A program made the translations under genes and the position numbers. Shown one piece after another: positions 54,044 through 62,492 of a DNA stretch of 64,000 bases. The notes under the pieces are model-generated. The model saw only the letters and a list, made by a program, of their open reading frames with translations. It ran no database searches and was not told the origin of the DNA. Each line of letters opens with the position of its first letter. Position 1 is the stretch's first letter. Location: NCBI GenBank assembly GCA_963739345.1, contig CAVUAA010000001.1, forward strand, positions 930,001-994,000, read 5' to 3'. The stretch comes from CAVUAA01 sp963739345. GTDB taxonomy: Bacteria > Chlamydiota > Chlamydiia > Chlamydiales > JAFEGQ01.

Positions 54044-54580
54044 CTACTTTGCTGCCTTACCGGCCTTGCGTCGTACATACTCATTAGCGTAACGGACGCC
54101 TTTCCCTTTGTAAGGTTCGGGTGGCCGAAGGCTCCGGACGTCTGCCGCAAACTGTCCTACTCGCTGGCGATCCGTCCCTGTAATCACCACCTTGGTGCTA
54201 TCTTCCACGTTCACCTGAAGTCCCTCAGGGATATCCATCAGAGTCGGATGCGAGAATCCGAGCTGTAAATCGAGCTGAGAACCCTTAATGGCCGCACGAT
54301 ATCCAACCCCAATTAGCTCTAACCGCTTTTCAAAGCCACCGCTAACACCTACAACTAGGTTCGAAGCAATCGCTCGCGCCAACCCATAGAGTCGTCGCTG
54401 TTCAGCCGTGTTTGAGCTTGGCGTACAAACCAAGGCACCGTCTACTTCCTCAATGAGGATCCCCTCAGGGATAGAGCCCTCAAGCTCTCCCTTCGGTCCC
54501 TTCACCCGGATCTTCTGTCCGTCAATCTTTACCTCAGTCCCGTTTGGAACCGGAACTGGCATTTTTCCTTTGCGCGACAT
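54044..54580 (-). CDS. rplF: 50S ribosomal protein L6
   Basis: A 178-residue L6 from ATG 54580 (MSRKGKMPVPVPNGTEVKID); the longer frame upstream is antisense to nothing but lacks family match. C-terminal RVGQFAADVRSLRPPEPYKGKGVRYANE is diagnostic. It sits near the factor-binding site. Confidence 0.97.
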   Translation of the reverse strand: MSRKGKMPVPVPNGTEVKIDGQKIRVKGPKGELEGSIPEGILIEEVDGALVCTPSSNTAEQRRLYGLARAIASNLVVGVSGGFEKRLELIGVGYRAAIKGSQLDLQLGFSHPTLMDIPEGLQVNVEDSTKVVITGTDRQRVGQFAADVRSLRPPEPYKGKGVRYANEYVRRKAGKAAK

Positions 54581-54590
54581 TTTTAATCTC

Positions 54591-54989
54591 CTACCACACG
54601 TAACACAGTAATTCGCCGCCAATCTTACGCTTGCGCGCCTCTGCCCCTCTAAGAATCCCGGCGGGAGTCGAAAGAAGAGCTATCCCCATTCCGCCAACGA
54701 CCTTGGGAATCTCCTGATACCCAACGTACTTCCGACGGCCAGGTCTCGAAATCCTCTTGAGGTTCTGAATCACAGGCATTCTCTCGGAATTATAGCGGAG
54801 GTAGATACGAATCAGCCCCCCGGTAGTCCCCTCTTTTTCGAGGAAACCCTCGATAAAGCCATCATCTTTAAGAGCCTTGACGAGAGCAAGTTTCATGTTG
54901 CTCCGTCCCACTTCTACAAAACGGCGGCGTGCGTGACAGCCATTCCGGATGCGGGTGAGTAGGTCAGCGATTGGGTCACTTAGGGTCAT
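54591..54989 (-). CDS. rpsH: 30S ribosomal protein S8
   Basis: A 132-residue S8 from ATG 54989 (MTLSDPIADLLTRIRNG), whose ATGA overlaps the rplE stop. The C-terminal GIALLSTPAGILRGAEARKRKIGGELLCYVW matches. rpsN, normally between rplE and rpsH, is absent here as in other chlamydiae. Confidence 0.97.
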   Translation of the reverse strand: MTLSDPIADLLTRIRNGCHARRRFVEVGRSNMKLALVKALKDDGFIEGFLEKEGTTGGLIRIYLRYNSERMPVIQNLKRISRPGRRKYVGYQEIPKVVGGMGIALLSTPAGILRGAEARKRKIGGELLCYVW

Positions 54990-55531
54990 CGTTTCTCCTT
55001 GCTGAATGGCATGCCAAACATTTCTAGCATCGCCAAGCACTCTTCGTCAGACGTCGCCGTCGTCACAAAAGTGATGTTCATTCCTTGTGTGCGCTTCACC
55101 TCATCGAGGTTGAGCCCATGAAAAATTTCCTGAGAGTCAAGCCCGAGCGAGTAGTTGCCCTGGCCATCTCCTTTCCGCTTAAAGCCACGAAAGTCCCGAA
55201 TACGGGGCGCATCGATGTTAAGAAAGCGGTCAACGAAGTCGTACATTCGCTTGCCTCGCAGGGTGGTCATGGCGCCAATCGCCTGTCCCTCACGCAGCTT
55301 AAAGTTTGAGACCGACTTCTTCGCCTTGGTCGCAATTGGCTTTTGGCCAGTAATCAGTGCAAGTTCCGTCAGGTGGTCCTTGAGAACTCCCTTGTCCTTC
55401 ACAGCCTCACTGACACCCATACTGACCACCACTTTGAGTAGCTTTGGTACAAGCATGCTATTCTTATACCCGAACTTCTTGGTCAGGTCAGATTTAATCT
55501 CGTCTTGATATTTCTTTTCGAATCGTGACAT
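54986..55531 (-). CDS. rplE: 50S ribosomal protein L5
   Basis: A 181-residue L5 with KKFGYKNSMLVPKLLKVVVSMGV, the GQKPIATKAKKSVSNFKLREGQ block and the C-terminal MNITFVTTATSDEECLAML. It binds 5S rRNA. Coupled to rpsH by overlap. Confidence 0.97.
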   Translation of the reverse strand: MSRFEKKYQDEIKSDLTKKFGYKNSMLVPKLLKVVVSMGVSEAVKDKGVLKDHLTELALITGQKPIATKAKKSVSNFKLREGQAIGAMTTLRGKRMYDFVDRFLNIDAPRIRDFRGFKRKGDGQGNYSLGLDSQEIFHGLNLDEVKRTQGMNITFVTTATSDEECLAMLEMFGMPFSKEKR

Positions 55532-55538
55532 CGGTTAC

Positions 55539-55892
55539 CTACGCTTTCGCCTTCCGAACAGTTCTGTAAACAGTCTCTTTGCCGTCTTCCGTGAAGACGA
55601 GCTCCTTATCCCCTTTCTTGCCGATTCGGCTCTTCAGCCTAACAGCCTTGCCGCCCTCGGTGGCCGCTTGTACATTCGATGCATGAATCGCTCGCTCAAT
55701 CTCGATAATTCCCCCCTTCTGATTCGCTTCAGAGGGGCGGACTGCCTTCTTACGGATATTGACCCCTTCAATGAGGATACGATCTTTGCTGCGAGAAAGC
55801 ACCTTTCCCGACTTCCCCTTGTCATTGCCGGCAGTAACCACAACGGTGTCGCCGGCGCGAAGCCGCTTATTAATTCTTACTTTCTTATCCAT
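55539..55892 (-). CDS. rplX: 50S ribosomal protein L24
   Basis: A 117-residue L24 with the KOW motif LRAGDTVVVTAGNDKGKSGKVL and the NIRKKAVRPSEANQKGGIIEIE segment. An assembly initiator protein of the large subunit. One base separates it from rplN. Confidence 0.97.
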   Translation of the reverse strand: MDKKVRINKRLRAGDTVVVTAGNDKGKSGKVLSRSKDRILIEGVNIRKKAVRPSEANQKGGIIEIERAIHASNVQAATEGGKAVRLKSRIGKKGDKELVFTEDGKETVYRTVRKAKA

Positions 55893-55893
55893 G

Positions 55894-56262
55894 TCAAATG
55901 ACCTCTGGTGCTAGCGAACAGATTTTAATAAAGCCCTTCTCTCGCACTTCGCGGGCCACTGGGCCGAAGATACGGGTCCCCTTGGGGTTTCCCTTGTCGT
56001 CAATGAGAACACAGCTGTTGGTATCGAAGCGAATCTTAGATCCATCTCGTCGCCGAACGTATGCGCTGGTTCGAACGATGACCGCCTTAACCACGTCGCC
56101 CTTCTTGGCGCTACTGTTGGGGTCACATTCGCGCACGGAGCAAACGATCGTGTCGCCAACGCCTGCTTCGCGCCGGCGAGAGCCGCCCAGCACCTTGAAG
56201 CACTTTACCCGCTTGGCACCGGTGTTGTCTGCGACTTTAAGCTTTGTTTCCTGCTGTACCAT
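55894..56262 (-). CDS. rplN: 50S ribosomal protein L14
   Basis: A 122-residue L14 (MVQQETKLKVADNTGAKRVKCFKVLGG, with KGDVVKAVIVRT and RIFGPVAREVREKGFIKICSLAPEVI). It lies at the subunit interface. Standard order after rpsQ. Confidence 0.98.
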   Translation of the reverse strand: MVQQETKLKVADNTGAKRVKCFKVLGGSRRREAGVGDTIVCSVRECDPNSSAKKGDVVKAVIVRTSAYVRRRDGSKIRFDTNSCVLIDDKGNPKGTRIFGPVAREVREKGFIKICSLAPEVI

Positions 56263-56274
56263 CGTCTAATTCTC

Positions 56275-56523
56275 CTACCACGTTCCTACGACACGCCACC
56301 GCTTCAGCTTGGAGATCGGTCGCGCTTCTGCGATCTCGACCTTATCTCCAACTTGAAGCTCATTGGACTCATCGTGGGCGTAATATTTCTTACTTAGCTT
56401 CACAATCTTCCCATACTTTGCATGGGGAAGGGTCCGGTCGACGCGAACGACGACCGTCTTATTCATCTTGTTGCTGACGACGGTCCCTTGCTTGGAGCGT
56501 CGGTTGCCACGCACAGTTGTCAT
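56275..56523 (-). CDS. rpsQ: 30S ribosomal protein S17
   Basis: An 82-residue S17 with GTVVSNKMNKTVVVRVDR, KYGKIVKLSKKYYAHDE and GDKVEIAEARPISKLKRWRVV. It starts inside the rpmC stop codon (ATGA). A primary 16S rRNA-binding protein. Confidence 0.97.
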   Translation of the reverse strand: MTTVRGNRRSKQGTVVSNKMNKTVVVRVDRTLPHAKYGKIVKLSKKYYAHDESNELQVGDKVEIAEARPISKLKRWRVVGTW

Positions 56524-56720
56524 TTGCCCTTCCTCTTTTCGTTCAGCACCGTCAATAGACGGGCGATCTCTCTTCTTGTCGACTTCAGCTGGTGCGGCCT
56601 TTCCACCTGCCCAGTCTCACGCCGCTCATTGCGCAGTCCGAACAACACTTTGCGTAGATCTTCGTGCGCCACTTCAAGCTGCTCGACCGATTGATCTCTA
56701 TATTCCTGAATTTTTGCCAT
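56520..56720 (-). CDS. rpmC: 50S ribosomal protein L29
   Basis: A 66-residue L29 (VEQLEVAHEDLRKVLFGLRNERRETGQ, KSTRREIARLLTVLNEK). A helical hairpin at the tunnel exit, beside the signal recognition site. Three bases separate it from rplP. Confidence 0.95.
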   Translation of the reverse strand: MAKIQEYRDQSVEQLEVAHEDLRKVLFGLRNERRETGQVERPHQLKSTRREIARLLTVLNEKRKGK

Positions 56721-56723
56721 GAT

Positions 56724-57143
56724 CTAAACCTGCTCCAATCGTTCGACAAATCGAGTTCTCAAGGCGAGTTTCCCCGCCGCCAGTCTCAGTGCCTCTTGCG
56801 CCTGCTCTCGGGGGACGTTACCCACTTCAAACAGAATACGGCCAGGCTTCACGCGAGCGACCCAACGGTCGGTCGCCCCTTTTCCTTTACCCATCCGCGT
56901 CTCAGCAGGTTTTTTACTCACCGGCTTGTCTGGAAAGATGCGGATCCAAACCTTACCCTTACGGGCGAAGTAGCGGTTGATCGCGACGCGACACGCCTCA
57001 ATTTGTTGACCGGTGATCCATCCTCGATCTAGAACTTGCATCCCGAAATCGCCGAAGGTGACGAATGCGCCTCCCTTAGCAAGTCCGCGAAGACTTCCCT
57101 TCTGCTGCTTACGGTGCTTGGTCCGTTTGGGTTGCATTGCCAT
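56724..57143 (-). CDS. rplP: 50S ribosomal protein L16
   Basis: A 139-residue L16 (PKRTKHRKQQKGSLRGLAKGG, then WIRIFPDKPVSKKPAETRMGKGKG and GRILFEVGNVPREQAQEALRLAAGKL). ATG 57143 has GAGGGGG seven bases upstream; 57137 is an alternative. It helps position tRNA at the A site. Confidence 0.97.
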   Translation of the reverse strand: MAMQPKRTKHRKQQKGSLRGLAKGGAFVTFGDFGMQVLDRGWITGQQIEACRVAINRYFARKGKVWIRIFPDKPVSKKPAETRMGKGKGATDRWVARVKPGRILFEVGNVPREQAQEALRLAAGKLALRTRFVERLEQV

Positions 57144-57144
57144 G

Positions 57145-57798
57145 CTATGACCCCCTCTTTATGGCTGCCGGAAGAATATCTTCGCCCCGGTTAATCCACA
57201 CCTTCACACCAATCTTTCCGTAGGTGGTCTGCGCTTCCACATGGGCGTAATCAATGTCGGCCTTCAGAGTGTGCAGAGGAATTTGGCCATCCTTATACGA
57301 TTCGGCACGGGCGATTTCAGCGCCCCCTAGTCGGCCACCAACACGCACTTTAATCCCTAATGCTCCGGCATCCATCGACTGCTGAACAGCTCGCTTCACC
57401 GCCCGACGGAATGGAATACGACGCTCAAGCTGTCGTGCGATATTCACACCCACAAGCTCGGCTTCGAGATCGGCCCGTTTGATCTCATCTACTTCGATCC
57501 AAACGTCTTTACCGGTCATCTTTCGGAGAATGGCTTTGAGCCGGTCAATCTCCGCACCCTTTTTACCAATCGTCAGACCGGGACGGGCAGTGTGTACAGT
57601 CACTTCCACCTTGTCGGCCATCCGCTTAATAGTGATGCGGGAGGTTCCCTGGCAGGAAGCCTGCTTCATCAAGTATTCACGAATCGCTTTGTCCTCGAGG
57701 AGAAGTTTTGCAAACTCCTGCTTGGTCGCATACCACGTCGATCGCCACTTTTTATTGCGGCTGACGCGAAAACCTGTTGGGCGGACTTTTTGTCCCAT
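57145..57798 (-). CDS. rpsC: 30S ribosomal protein S3
   Basis: A 217-residue S3 with the KH-domain GLTIGKKGAEIDRLKAIL, and the C-terminal GIKVRVGGRLGGAEIARAESYKDGQIPLHTLKADIDY and KVWINRGEDI. It lies at the mRNA entry. One base separates it from rplP. Confidence 0.97.
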   Translation of the reverse strand: MGQKVRPTGFRVSRNKKWRSTWYATKQEFAKLLLEDKAIREYLMKQASCQGTSRITIKRMADKVEVTVHTARPGLTIGKKGAEIDRLKAILRKMTGKDVWIEVDEIKRADLEAELVGVNIARQLERRIPFRRAVKRAVQQSMDAGALGIKVRVGGRLGGAEIARAESYKDGQIPLHTLKADIDYAHVEAQTTYGKIGVKVWINRGEDILPAAIKRGS

Positions 57799-57819
57799 TC
57801 AATCTTCTCCTTAGGTGCT

Positions 57820-58161
57820 CTAAATCTCTGTGCCCACAACCACTGTTAGGTGGCTGGACCGCTTAATGATGGGCGAACGAGAACCACGGCTTCGCGCTTT
57901 CGCTCGCTTCATGGTTGGCCCTTGATCGACCCGAACCTCAAGAACGGTTAGGTCTTCAGGACGAACATCGTGCTGATTTTCAGCATTTGCCACAGCGCTG
58001 TTGAGCGCCTTACGTAGGTGTAGTCCTGCACGCTGCCCGCAGTAGTCAAGCGCAAGACCAGCTTCAGCAATCTTCTTGCCGCGCATTAGGTCGGCGACCA
58101 AACGCGCTTTGCGGGGTCGTACACGGACAAACTTTGCGATACACTTTCCGTATTCCATCAC
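57820..58161 (-). CDS. rplV: 50S ribosomal protein L22
   Basis: A 113-residue L22 (FVRVRPRKARLVADLMRGKKIAEA, LRKALNSAVANAENQHDVRPEDL, and the hairpin region RAKARSRGSRSPIIKRSSHLTVVV). It lines the exit tunnel. The ATG at 58161 or 58158 may be used. Confidence 0.97.
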   Translation of the reverse strand: MMEYGKCIAKFVRVRPRKARLVADLMRGKKIAEAGLALDYCGQRAGLHLRKALNSAVANAENQHDVRPEDLTVLEVRVDQGPTMKRAKARSRGSRSPIIKRSSHLTVVVGTEI

Positions 58162-58174
58162 TCGTTCCTTATTT

Positions 58175-58438
58175 CTACTTCTTCACCGGATGTGTCCGGA
58201 ACTGGCGGGTTGGGGAAAATTCGCCCAACTTGTGTCCTACCATGTTCTCTGAGACAAAAACCGTGATAAACTTTCTGCCGTTGTGCACTTCGAACGTATG
58301 TCCCACCATGTCGGGGAGGATCATCGAACGGCGCGACCACGTCTTGATCGGATTCTTCGTACTCTCAGTGTTCTGCTTATCGACCTTCTTTCGCAGCTTA
58401 TGGTCGACAAAAGGACCTTTTTTTAGGGATCTAGCCAT
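58175..58438 (-). CDS. rpsS: 30S ribosomal protein S19
   Basis: An 87-residue S19 (MARSLKKGPFVDHKLRKKVDKQN, KTWSRRSMILPDMVGHTFEVHNGRKF, GHKLGEFSPTRQFRTHPVKK). It works with S13 in the head of the small subunit. Eight bases downstream of rplB. Confidence 0.98.
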   Translation of the reverse strand: MARSLKKGPFVDHKLRKKVDKQNTESTKNPIKTWSRRSMILPDMVGHTFEVHNGRKFITVFVSENMVGHKLGEFSPTRQFRTHPVKK

Positions 58439-58446
58439 TGTTGCTC

Positions 58447-59289
58447 CTACTTCCTACGGTCCTTGACGATCAGCTTCTTCGACTTGCTCTTCTTCCGCGT
58501 ACGCAGACCCTTGGTCTGCTTCGCCCATGGGCTCTGCGGGATATATCCGTTGTGGCGGCCCTCACCACCACCATGGGGGTGATCAACCGGGTTCATTGCC
58601 GTTCCGCGAACGGTCGGACGAATACCCTGCCAGCGACTACGGCCTGCCTTCCCTTCAACACGGAGCGCGTGCTCTCCGTTGGAGATGACGCCAAAGGTCG
58701 CTCTGCAGGTCTCATTAACTAGTCTCACCTCACCCGACGGCATCTTCAGCGTGGCGTAGCCATCACTACGAGCCATCAGCTGAGCGCTTAAACCGGCCGA
58801 ACGGACCAGCTGTCCACCCCGTCCAGGATACATCTCGATGTTGTGGATCACCGAGCCAAGGGGCATCTTATTCAGCGGCATGCAGCAGCCAATCTTAAAC
58901 GGCGCATTGTCACCTGACATCACCGGCTGACCAGCAACCATTCCCTTTGGGGCAATGATATAGCGTTTCTCTCCGTCGGCGTAGTTGAGGAGTGCGATGT
59001 GAGCCGAACGGTTTGGATCGTACTCAACTGACGCTACTTTTGCCGGAATGCCATCTTTATCCCGCTTGAAGTCGACAAGACGGTAGTGACGCTTGTGTCC
59101 TCCACCGCGGTGACGGCAGGTGATGTGGCCATGGTTGTTACGTCCGCTTGTTCGACGCTTAGGCTGCATCAGTTTCTTACATGGCTTCACCTTGGCGCGC
59201 TTACCCGGCTTACGGAGGGTTAGCTCGTCGTCGCTCTCCAGCACTAACTGGCGCATACTCGGTGTGATTGGCCGGAACTTCTTTGGCAT
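58447..59289 (-). CDS. rplB: 50S ribosomal protein L2
   Basis: A 280-residue L2, needed for subunit association and peptidyl transfer. RNHHGHITCRHRGGGHKRHYRLVDF and VRGTAMNPVDHPHGGGEGRHNGY are diagnostic. Normal length and position between rplW and rpsS. Confidence 0.98.
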   Translation of the reverse strand: MPKKFRPITPSMRQLVLESDDELTLRKPGKRAKVKPCKKLMQPKRRTSGRNNHGHITCRHRGGGHKRHYRLVDFKRDKDGIPAKVASVEYDPNRSAHIALLNYADGEKRYIIAPKGMVAGQPVMSGDNAPFKIGCCMPLNKMPLGSVIHNIEMYPGRGGQLVRSAGLSAQLMARSDGYATLKMPSGEVRLVNETCRATFGVISNGEHALRVEGKAGRSRWQGIRPTVRGTAMNPVDHPHGGGEGRHNGYIPQSPWAKQTKGLRTRKKSKSKKLIVKDRRK

Positions 59290-59304
59290 CGCCCCTATAT
59301 CCCC

Positions 59305-59640
59305 TTACACATTATCGATCTTGTCGCCCGGCTCGAAGGAGACAATCGCCTTCTTAAAGCCTGACTTGAAGCCCCGTTGGCGGCGCACGGTGCGACGCTT
59401 CGGCTTCATCTTTATTGTATTCACTTTGACTACTTTGATCTTCTGGTCGCTGTAGATTTCTTCAATTGCTTCAGCAATCTGACGCTTACTCGCTTTCGGA
59501 TCCACCCTAAAGACAGCCTTGGGTGTCTTGCACCGCTTGGTGCTTAGGTTGCTTTCCGACTCCTCGAGCCCAGCCAATACCATGGCCTTTTCGGTGACGT
59601 GACGGGAGATGACAATCGAATGAGGGTTACGTGTGGTCAT
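59305..59640 (-). CDS. rplW: 50S ribosomal protein L23
   Basis: A 111-residue L23 (VISRHVTEKAMVLAGLEESE, YSDQKIKVVKVNTIKMKPKRRTVRRQRGFKSGFKKAIVSF). It is the docking site for trigger factor and SRP. Its ATG overlaps the rplD stop (ATGA). Confidence 0.97.
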   Translation of the reverse strand: MTTRNPHSIVISRHVTEKAMVLAGLEESESNLSTKRCKTPKAVFRVDPKASKRQIAEAIEEIYSDQKIKVVKVNTIKMKPKRRTVRRQRGFKSGFKKAIVSFEPGDKIDNV

Positions 59641-60263
59641 GACTTCTCCTGCAGTTGGGCCAACGCCGAGGCGGTGATCACGATCTCTTTGGCTTTAGCC
59701 AGGTCGTAGCCGCTCGCTTGCGCGGCAAGGATAAACTGAGCTTTGTGCAGATTGCGAATGCTCTTAGCGAAATGAACATTGGGCTGTCCCATGAATAGTA
59801 CTCGTCCAGTGATGCCCACTTTCTTCATAAAGTTGGCAACAGCTGCTGTCTTTGGAGCGTCCATCTCGGGGTCGTCTAAAACGTGAAGTCGCTGATCGCG
59901 GAATTTGTCACCTAATAGTGACCGCATCGCTTGACGGCGCTCTTTGCGGTTGATGCGTACATGTTGGTCAAACTTTGGCTTGGGTCCAAATACAACACCA
60001 CCACCCTTATACTGGGGAGCTGCCAAACAACCTTGACGGGCCTTACCAGTCCCCTTCTGCTTATGCGGCTTCTGGCCGGAGTGGTTGACCTCTTTGCGCC
60101 CCTTGGTGCAAGCCGACCACTGACGGGCGTTTTGACGGATCGCCACGATGTACTCTTTAATCGTCTGAGAGCTCGCCTTGGCTTCGGCAATCGCCGGACT
60201 GAGTTCGGCCTCACCGGTCTGCTCACCACTCAGATTGTACTTTTTCAGCGTTGCCACAATCAT
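59637..60263 (-). CDS. rplD: 50S ribosomal protein L4
   Basis: A 208-residue L4 (KEVNHSGQKPHKQKGTGKARQGCLAAPQYKGGGVVFGPKP). In many bacteria L4 also represses the S10 operon; here rpsJ is not part of the operon. Four bases follow rplC... rplD spacing, so they are co-transcribed. Confidence 0.96.
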   Translation of the reverse strand: MIVATLKKYNLSGEQTGEAELSPAIAEAKASSQTIKEYIVAIRQNARQWSACTKGRKEVNHSGQKPHKQKGTGKARQGCLAAPQYKGGGVVFGPKPKFDQHVRINRKERRQAMRSLLGDKFRDQRLHVLDDPEMDAPKTAAVANFMKKVGITGRVLFMGQPNVHFAKSIRNLHKAQFILAAQASGYDLAKAKEIVITASALAQLQEKS

Positions 60264-60267
60264 CCCT

Positions 60268-60927
60268 CTATTTTGTCTTCTTCACGGCCGAGTCAATCAC
60301 CACGACGGTGCCGTTAGCACCGGGGATCGCACCCTTAATGAGTAGCAGGTTTCTCTCAGCATCTACTGCGAGCACTTGGAGATTCTGCACTGTCGATTTC
60401 TTATTACCCATCTGGCTAGGCCGTGGCCCACCGGGTAAGCAGCGTCCTGGAGTAGAGCGCATTCCGGTCGAACCGGCACGTCGGTGGAAACCCGAACCGT
60501 GAGCCGCGGGACCGCCTGAGTAGTTGTTCTTCTTCATCAGGCCCTGGTAGCCCTTACCCTTAGAGGTGCCGGTCACATCGACCAGCTGCCCCTCCTCAAA
60601 CAGAGCAACGGTCACCTCGTCGCCAATGCTCATCTCAGGAGCGCCATTGCAACGGGATTCAATCAAAAAGCGACTAGGAGCGGCGTTGGCCTTCTTATAG
60701 TGGCCAGCGAGCGGCTTCCCTACCAAACGTAGGGTGCGGCGCTCATCCTTCGAAACAATGGGGTCAAAACAAGTTTGTACAGCGGTATAGCCATCAACTT
60801 CTACGGTCTTTACCTGCGTGACGATATTGGGCGCTGCCTCAACGACCGTACAAACGACCAGGTTGCCTTCATTGTCAAAGCGCTGTGTCATGCCTCGCTT
60901 GCGACCCATCAGCTTTTGCTTTGCCAT
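60268..60927 (-). CDS. rplC: 50S ribosomal protein L3
   Basis: A 219-residue L3 from ATG 60927 (MAKQKLMGRKRGMTQRFDNEG), preferred to ATG 60933 because GAGG then stands seven bases upstream. GAPEMSIGDEVTVALFEEGQLVDVTGTSKGKGYQGLMKKN and the HGSGFHRRAGSTGMRSTPGRCLPG loop are diagnostic. It is the first gene of this ribosomal operon; rpsJ is missing in front of it, as in chlamydiae. Confidence 0.97.
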   Translation of the reverse strand: MAKQKLMGRKRGMTQRFDNEGNLVVCTVVEAAPNIVTQVKTVEVDGYTAVQTCFDPIVSKDERRTLRLVGKPLAGHYKKANAAPSRFLIESRCNGAPEMSIGDEVTVALFEEGQLVDVTGTSKGKGYQGLMKKNNYSGGPAAHGSGFHRRAGSTGMRSTPGRCLPGGPRPSQMGNKKSTVQNLQVLAVDAERNLLLIKGAIPGANGTVVVIDSAVKKTK

Positions 60928-61121
60928 CTTCATTCCTCGGTTCTAAATCTCTCGCCAAAAGCGCGAAGTAGAAGGCTAACAGGGACTGCGATTTACGTCT
61001 AAGAAAATCGCTACCAGATCCTGCGCACTTCGGGCTTCGCTAATCTTCTAGCTCCCCTGCCTTACGTCCGGCAATCGCCGATCGTCGCTGTGCGTCAAAG
61101 TTGATACACCCGCGCCCCTTA
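60928..61121 (-). promoter_or_regulatory. Upstream region of the ribosomal protein operon
   Basis: About 190 bp between the SLBB-like gene and rplC. It should contain the main promoter of the 16-kb leftward operon. I see short partial symmetries (CGCGAAGTAGAAGG with CTTCGGGCTTCGC) but no clear consensus promoter or leader. Confidence 0.35.
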
Positions 61122-61724
61122 TTACGTCAAGCGCTTACGCACACGATGAGGAATTTTCACCACCTGCTGGTCGACCAGCACATCTCGTTTTTTTAGTTTA
61201 TAGGTGACGGCATCGTCCGCCAACTCGATTTGCCTCAAGAGCTGACCCAAGCGAGCCCCCTCTGGCAGGTCATAGAAACAAGGGTGGGTGACGGCCCCGT
61301 CCACCCACACACGGATGTATCGCTGCTCAGCAATAGTAACGTGCTGCCCATCGACAAGTCGCGATTTTAGACCGTCTAAAATGGCGTTTTCAAGCGGCTG
61401 AGCCATTTCAAGTAGTTCTTTGATTTTGGCGTTATGATCGAGGACATAGGTACCTGGATTGGCGACGCACCCCTCAATAGTGACGGTGATTTCTCGAACC
61501 GGCATGAGTTCATGAAAAACGCCGGACTCGGGCAGCTTGCCCGGCCGGCGTGCATAAGTGACATAAGATACGGTAAGGAGAAGGCCGACGGCAAATGCTA
61601 CCGCCAGCCAATCCCCTCGCCGCAACCGCGGCGACGACTCCTCTACCAACCGAAGTAGACCCTTGCCACAGTCATGCCCACTCCAACGGAGGCTGGTGCC
61701 AACTTCGTTGCAACAGCGCCCCAT
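61122..61724 (-). CDS. Membrane-anchored protein with SLBB-like beta-grasp repeats
   Basis: Up to 200 residues. The upstream part (61649-61724) overlaps the preceding gene and a TTG at 61649 may be the real start, giving about 175 residues. One membrane segment (WLAVAFAVGLLLTVSYVTYA) is followed by two SLBB-type stretches: ITVTIEGCVANPGTYVLDHNAKIKELLEMA and IRVWVDGAVTHPCFYDLPEGARLGQLL. SLBB domains bind ligands in polysaccharide export and ComEA-like proteins. The periplasmic role here is unknown. This gene has no counterpart between rplC and the CT529 position in C. trachomatis as I recall it. Confidence 0.65.
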   Translation of the reverse strand: MGRCCNEVGTSLRWSGHDCGKGLLRLVEESSPRLRRGDWLAVAFAVGLLLTVSYVTYARRPGKLPESGVFHELMPVREITVTIEGCVANPGTYVLDHNAKIKELLEMAQPLENAILDGLKSRLVDGQHVTIAEQRYIRVWVDGAVTHPCFYDLPEGARLGQLLRQIELADDAVTYKLKKRDVLVDQQVVKIPHRVRKRLT

Positions 61725-62422
61725 TCGGTGAACGGTCCGCCACTGATTGCCATCACCCCGAAGACCGCATCAAGGCCGTAGCGGATTCCATTACAGCCAT
61801 TCCAGAAGCGGGAGCTTTCCTGCTCTTTTATCGCTTTAGCATTGTCGCCGGCGGCATCGCGTAGGGAAAACACGCGCTGGGAATCACGATACCAGCTGTA
61901 GAAGCCCCCTGTGCCAGCCAAGACGTTGCCGGCGGTGCCACCGTATGTCAAAAACCATGTAACGTTAGTGCTAATCGGCAGAATACCCTGCTTACCCGCT
62001 TCGGCTACAAGGCCGGCGAGGGCGAGAGAAGCATAGGCAGGACCCGCAATCGTTTGAAAGACTTTTTCCGCTATTGTCGCGTCTTTTTTTATTTTCGGAT
62101 TGTGGAATGCGTCCCATGCCTTGGGGACGCGAACGAAAACGGTCACCAGTGTACGGGTGCTTTTGATCCAGTTTTGAGCTTTGGCCGCCCGAATACTGAT
62201 GCCTCCGACTACGAGCGCGAGGCAGAGAGGCTCGAAAAAACGGAGAGTTCGAAGAATATGGTCGCCGTCACGGGAATACTTGCGAGACTTAGCTGCAAGA
62301 CCTGCAACACTAGCAATCCTAGTGTTACTGTCTAAAGCCACATCATCGACATCGTAATTTTTTAAGCTTTGTATTCCGAATATGCGTTCACCAATGAAAT
62401 CGGACACGTTGAATATTGACAT
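61643..62422 (-). CDS. Putative membrane protein at the CT529 (Cap1) position
   Basis: A 259-residue protein with several hydrophobic segments (LCLALVVGGISIRAA, AYASLALAGLVAEAG, VTWFLTYGGTAGNVLAGTGGF, DAVFGVMAISGGPF) and Lys/Arg between them. No signal peptide is clear. It lies between rplC and fmt, the slot of the inclusion membrane protein CT529 in C. trachomatis. The bilobed hydrophobic pattern is compatible with an Inc-like protein, but sequence similarity to Cap1 cannot be claimed by eye. A GTG/ATG alternative start was not needed (ATG 62422). Confidence 0.7.
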   Translation of the reverse strand: MSIFNVSDFIGERIFGIQSLKNYDVDDVALDSNTRIASVAGLAAKSRKYSRDGDHILRTLRFFEPLCLALVVGGISIRAAKAQNWIKSTRTLVTVFVRVPKAWDAFHNPKIKKDATIAEKVFQTIAGPAYASLALAGLVAEAGKQGILPISTNVTWFLTYGGTAGNVLAGTGGFYSWYRDSQRVFSLRDAAGDNAKAIKEQESSRFWNGCNGIRYGLDAVFGVMAISGGPFTEWGAVATKLAPASVGVGMTVARVYFGW

Positions 62423-62492
62423 GCGTTGTGCTCCTTTGTCGGTTCCAGTTGAAGGGAGCAGTATAGGACAGGATGGGGGTTTAATCCAACCT

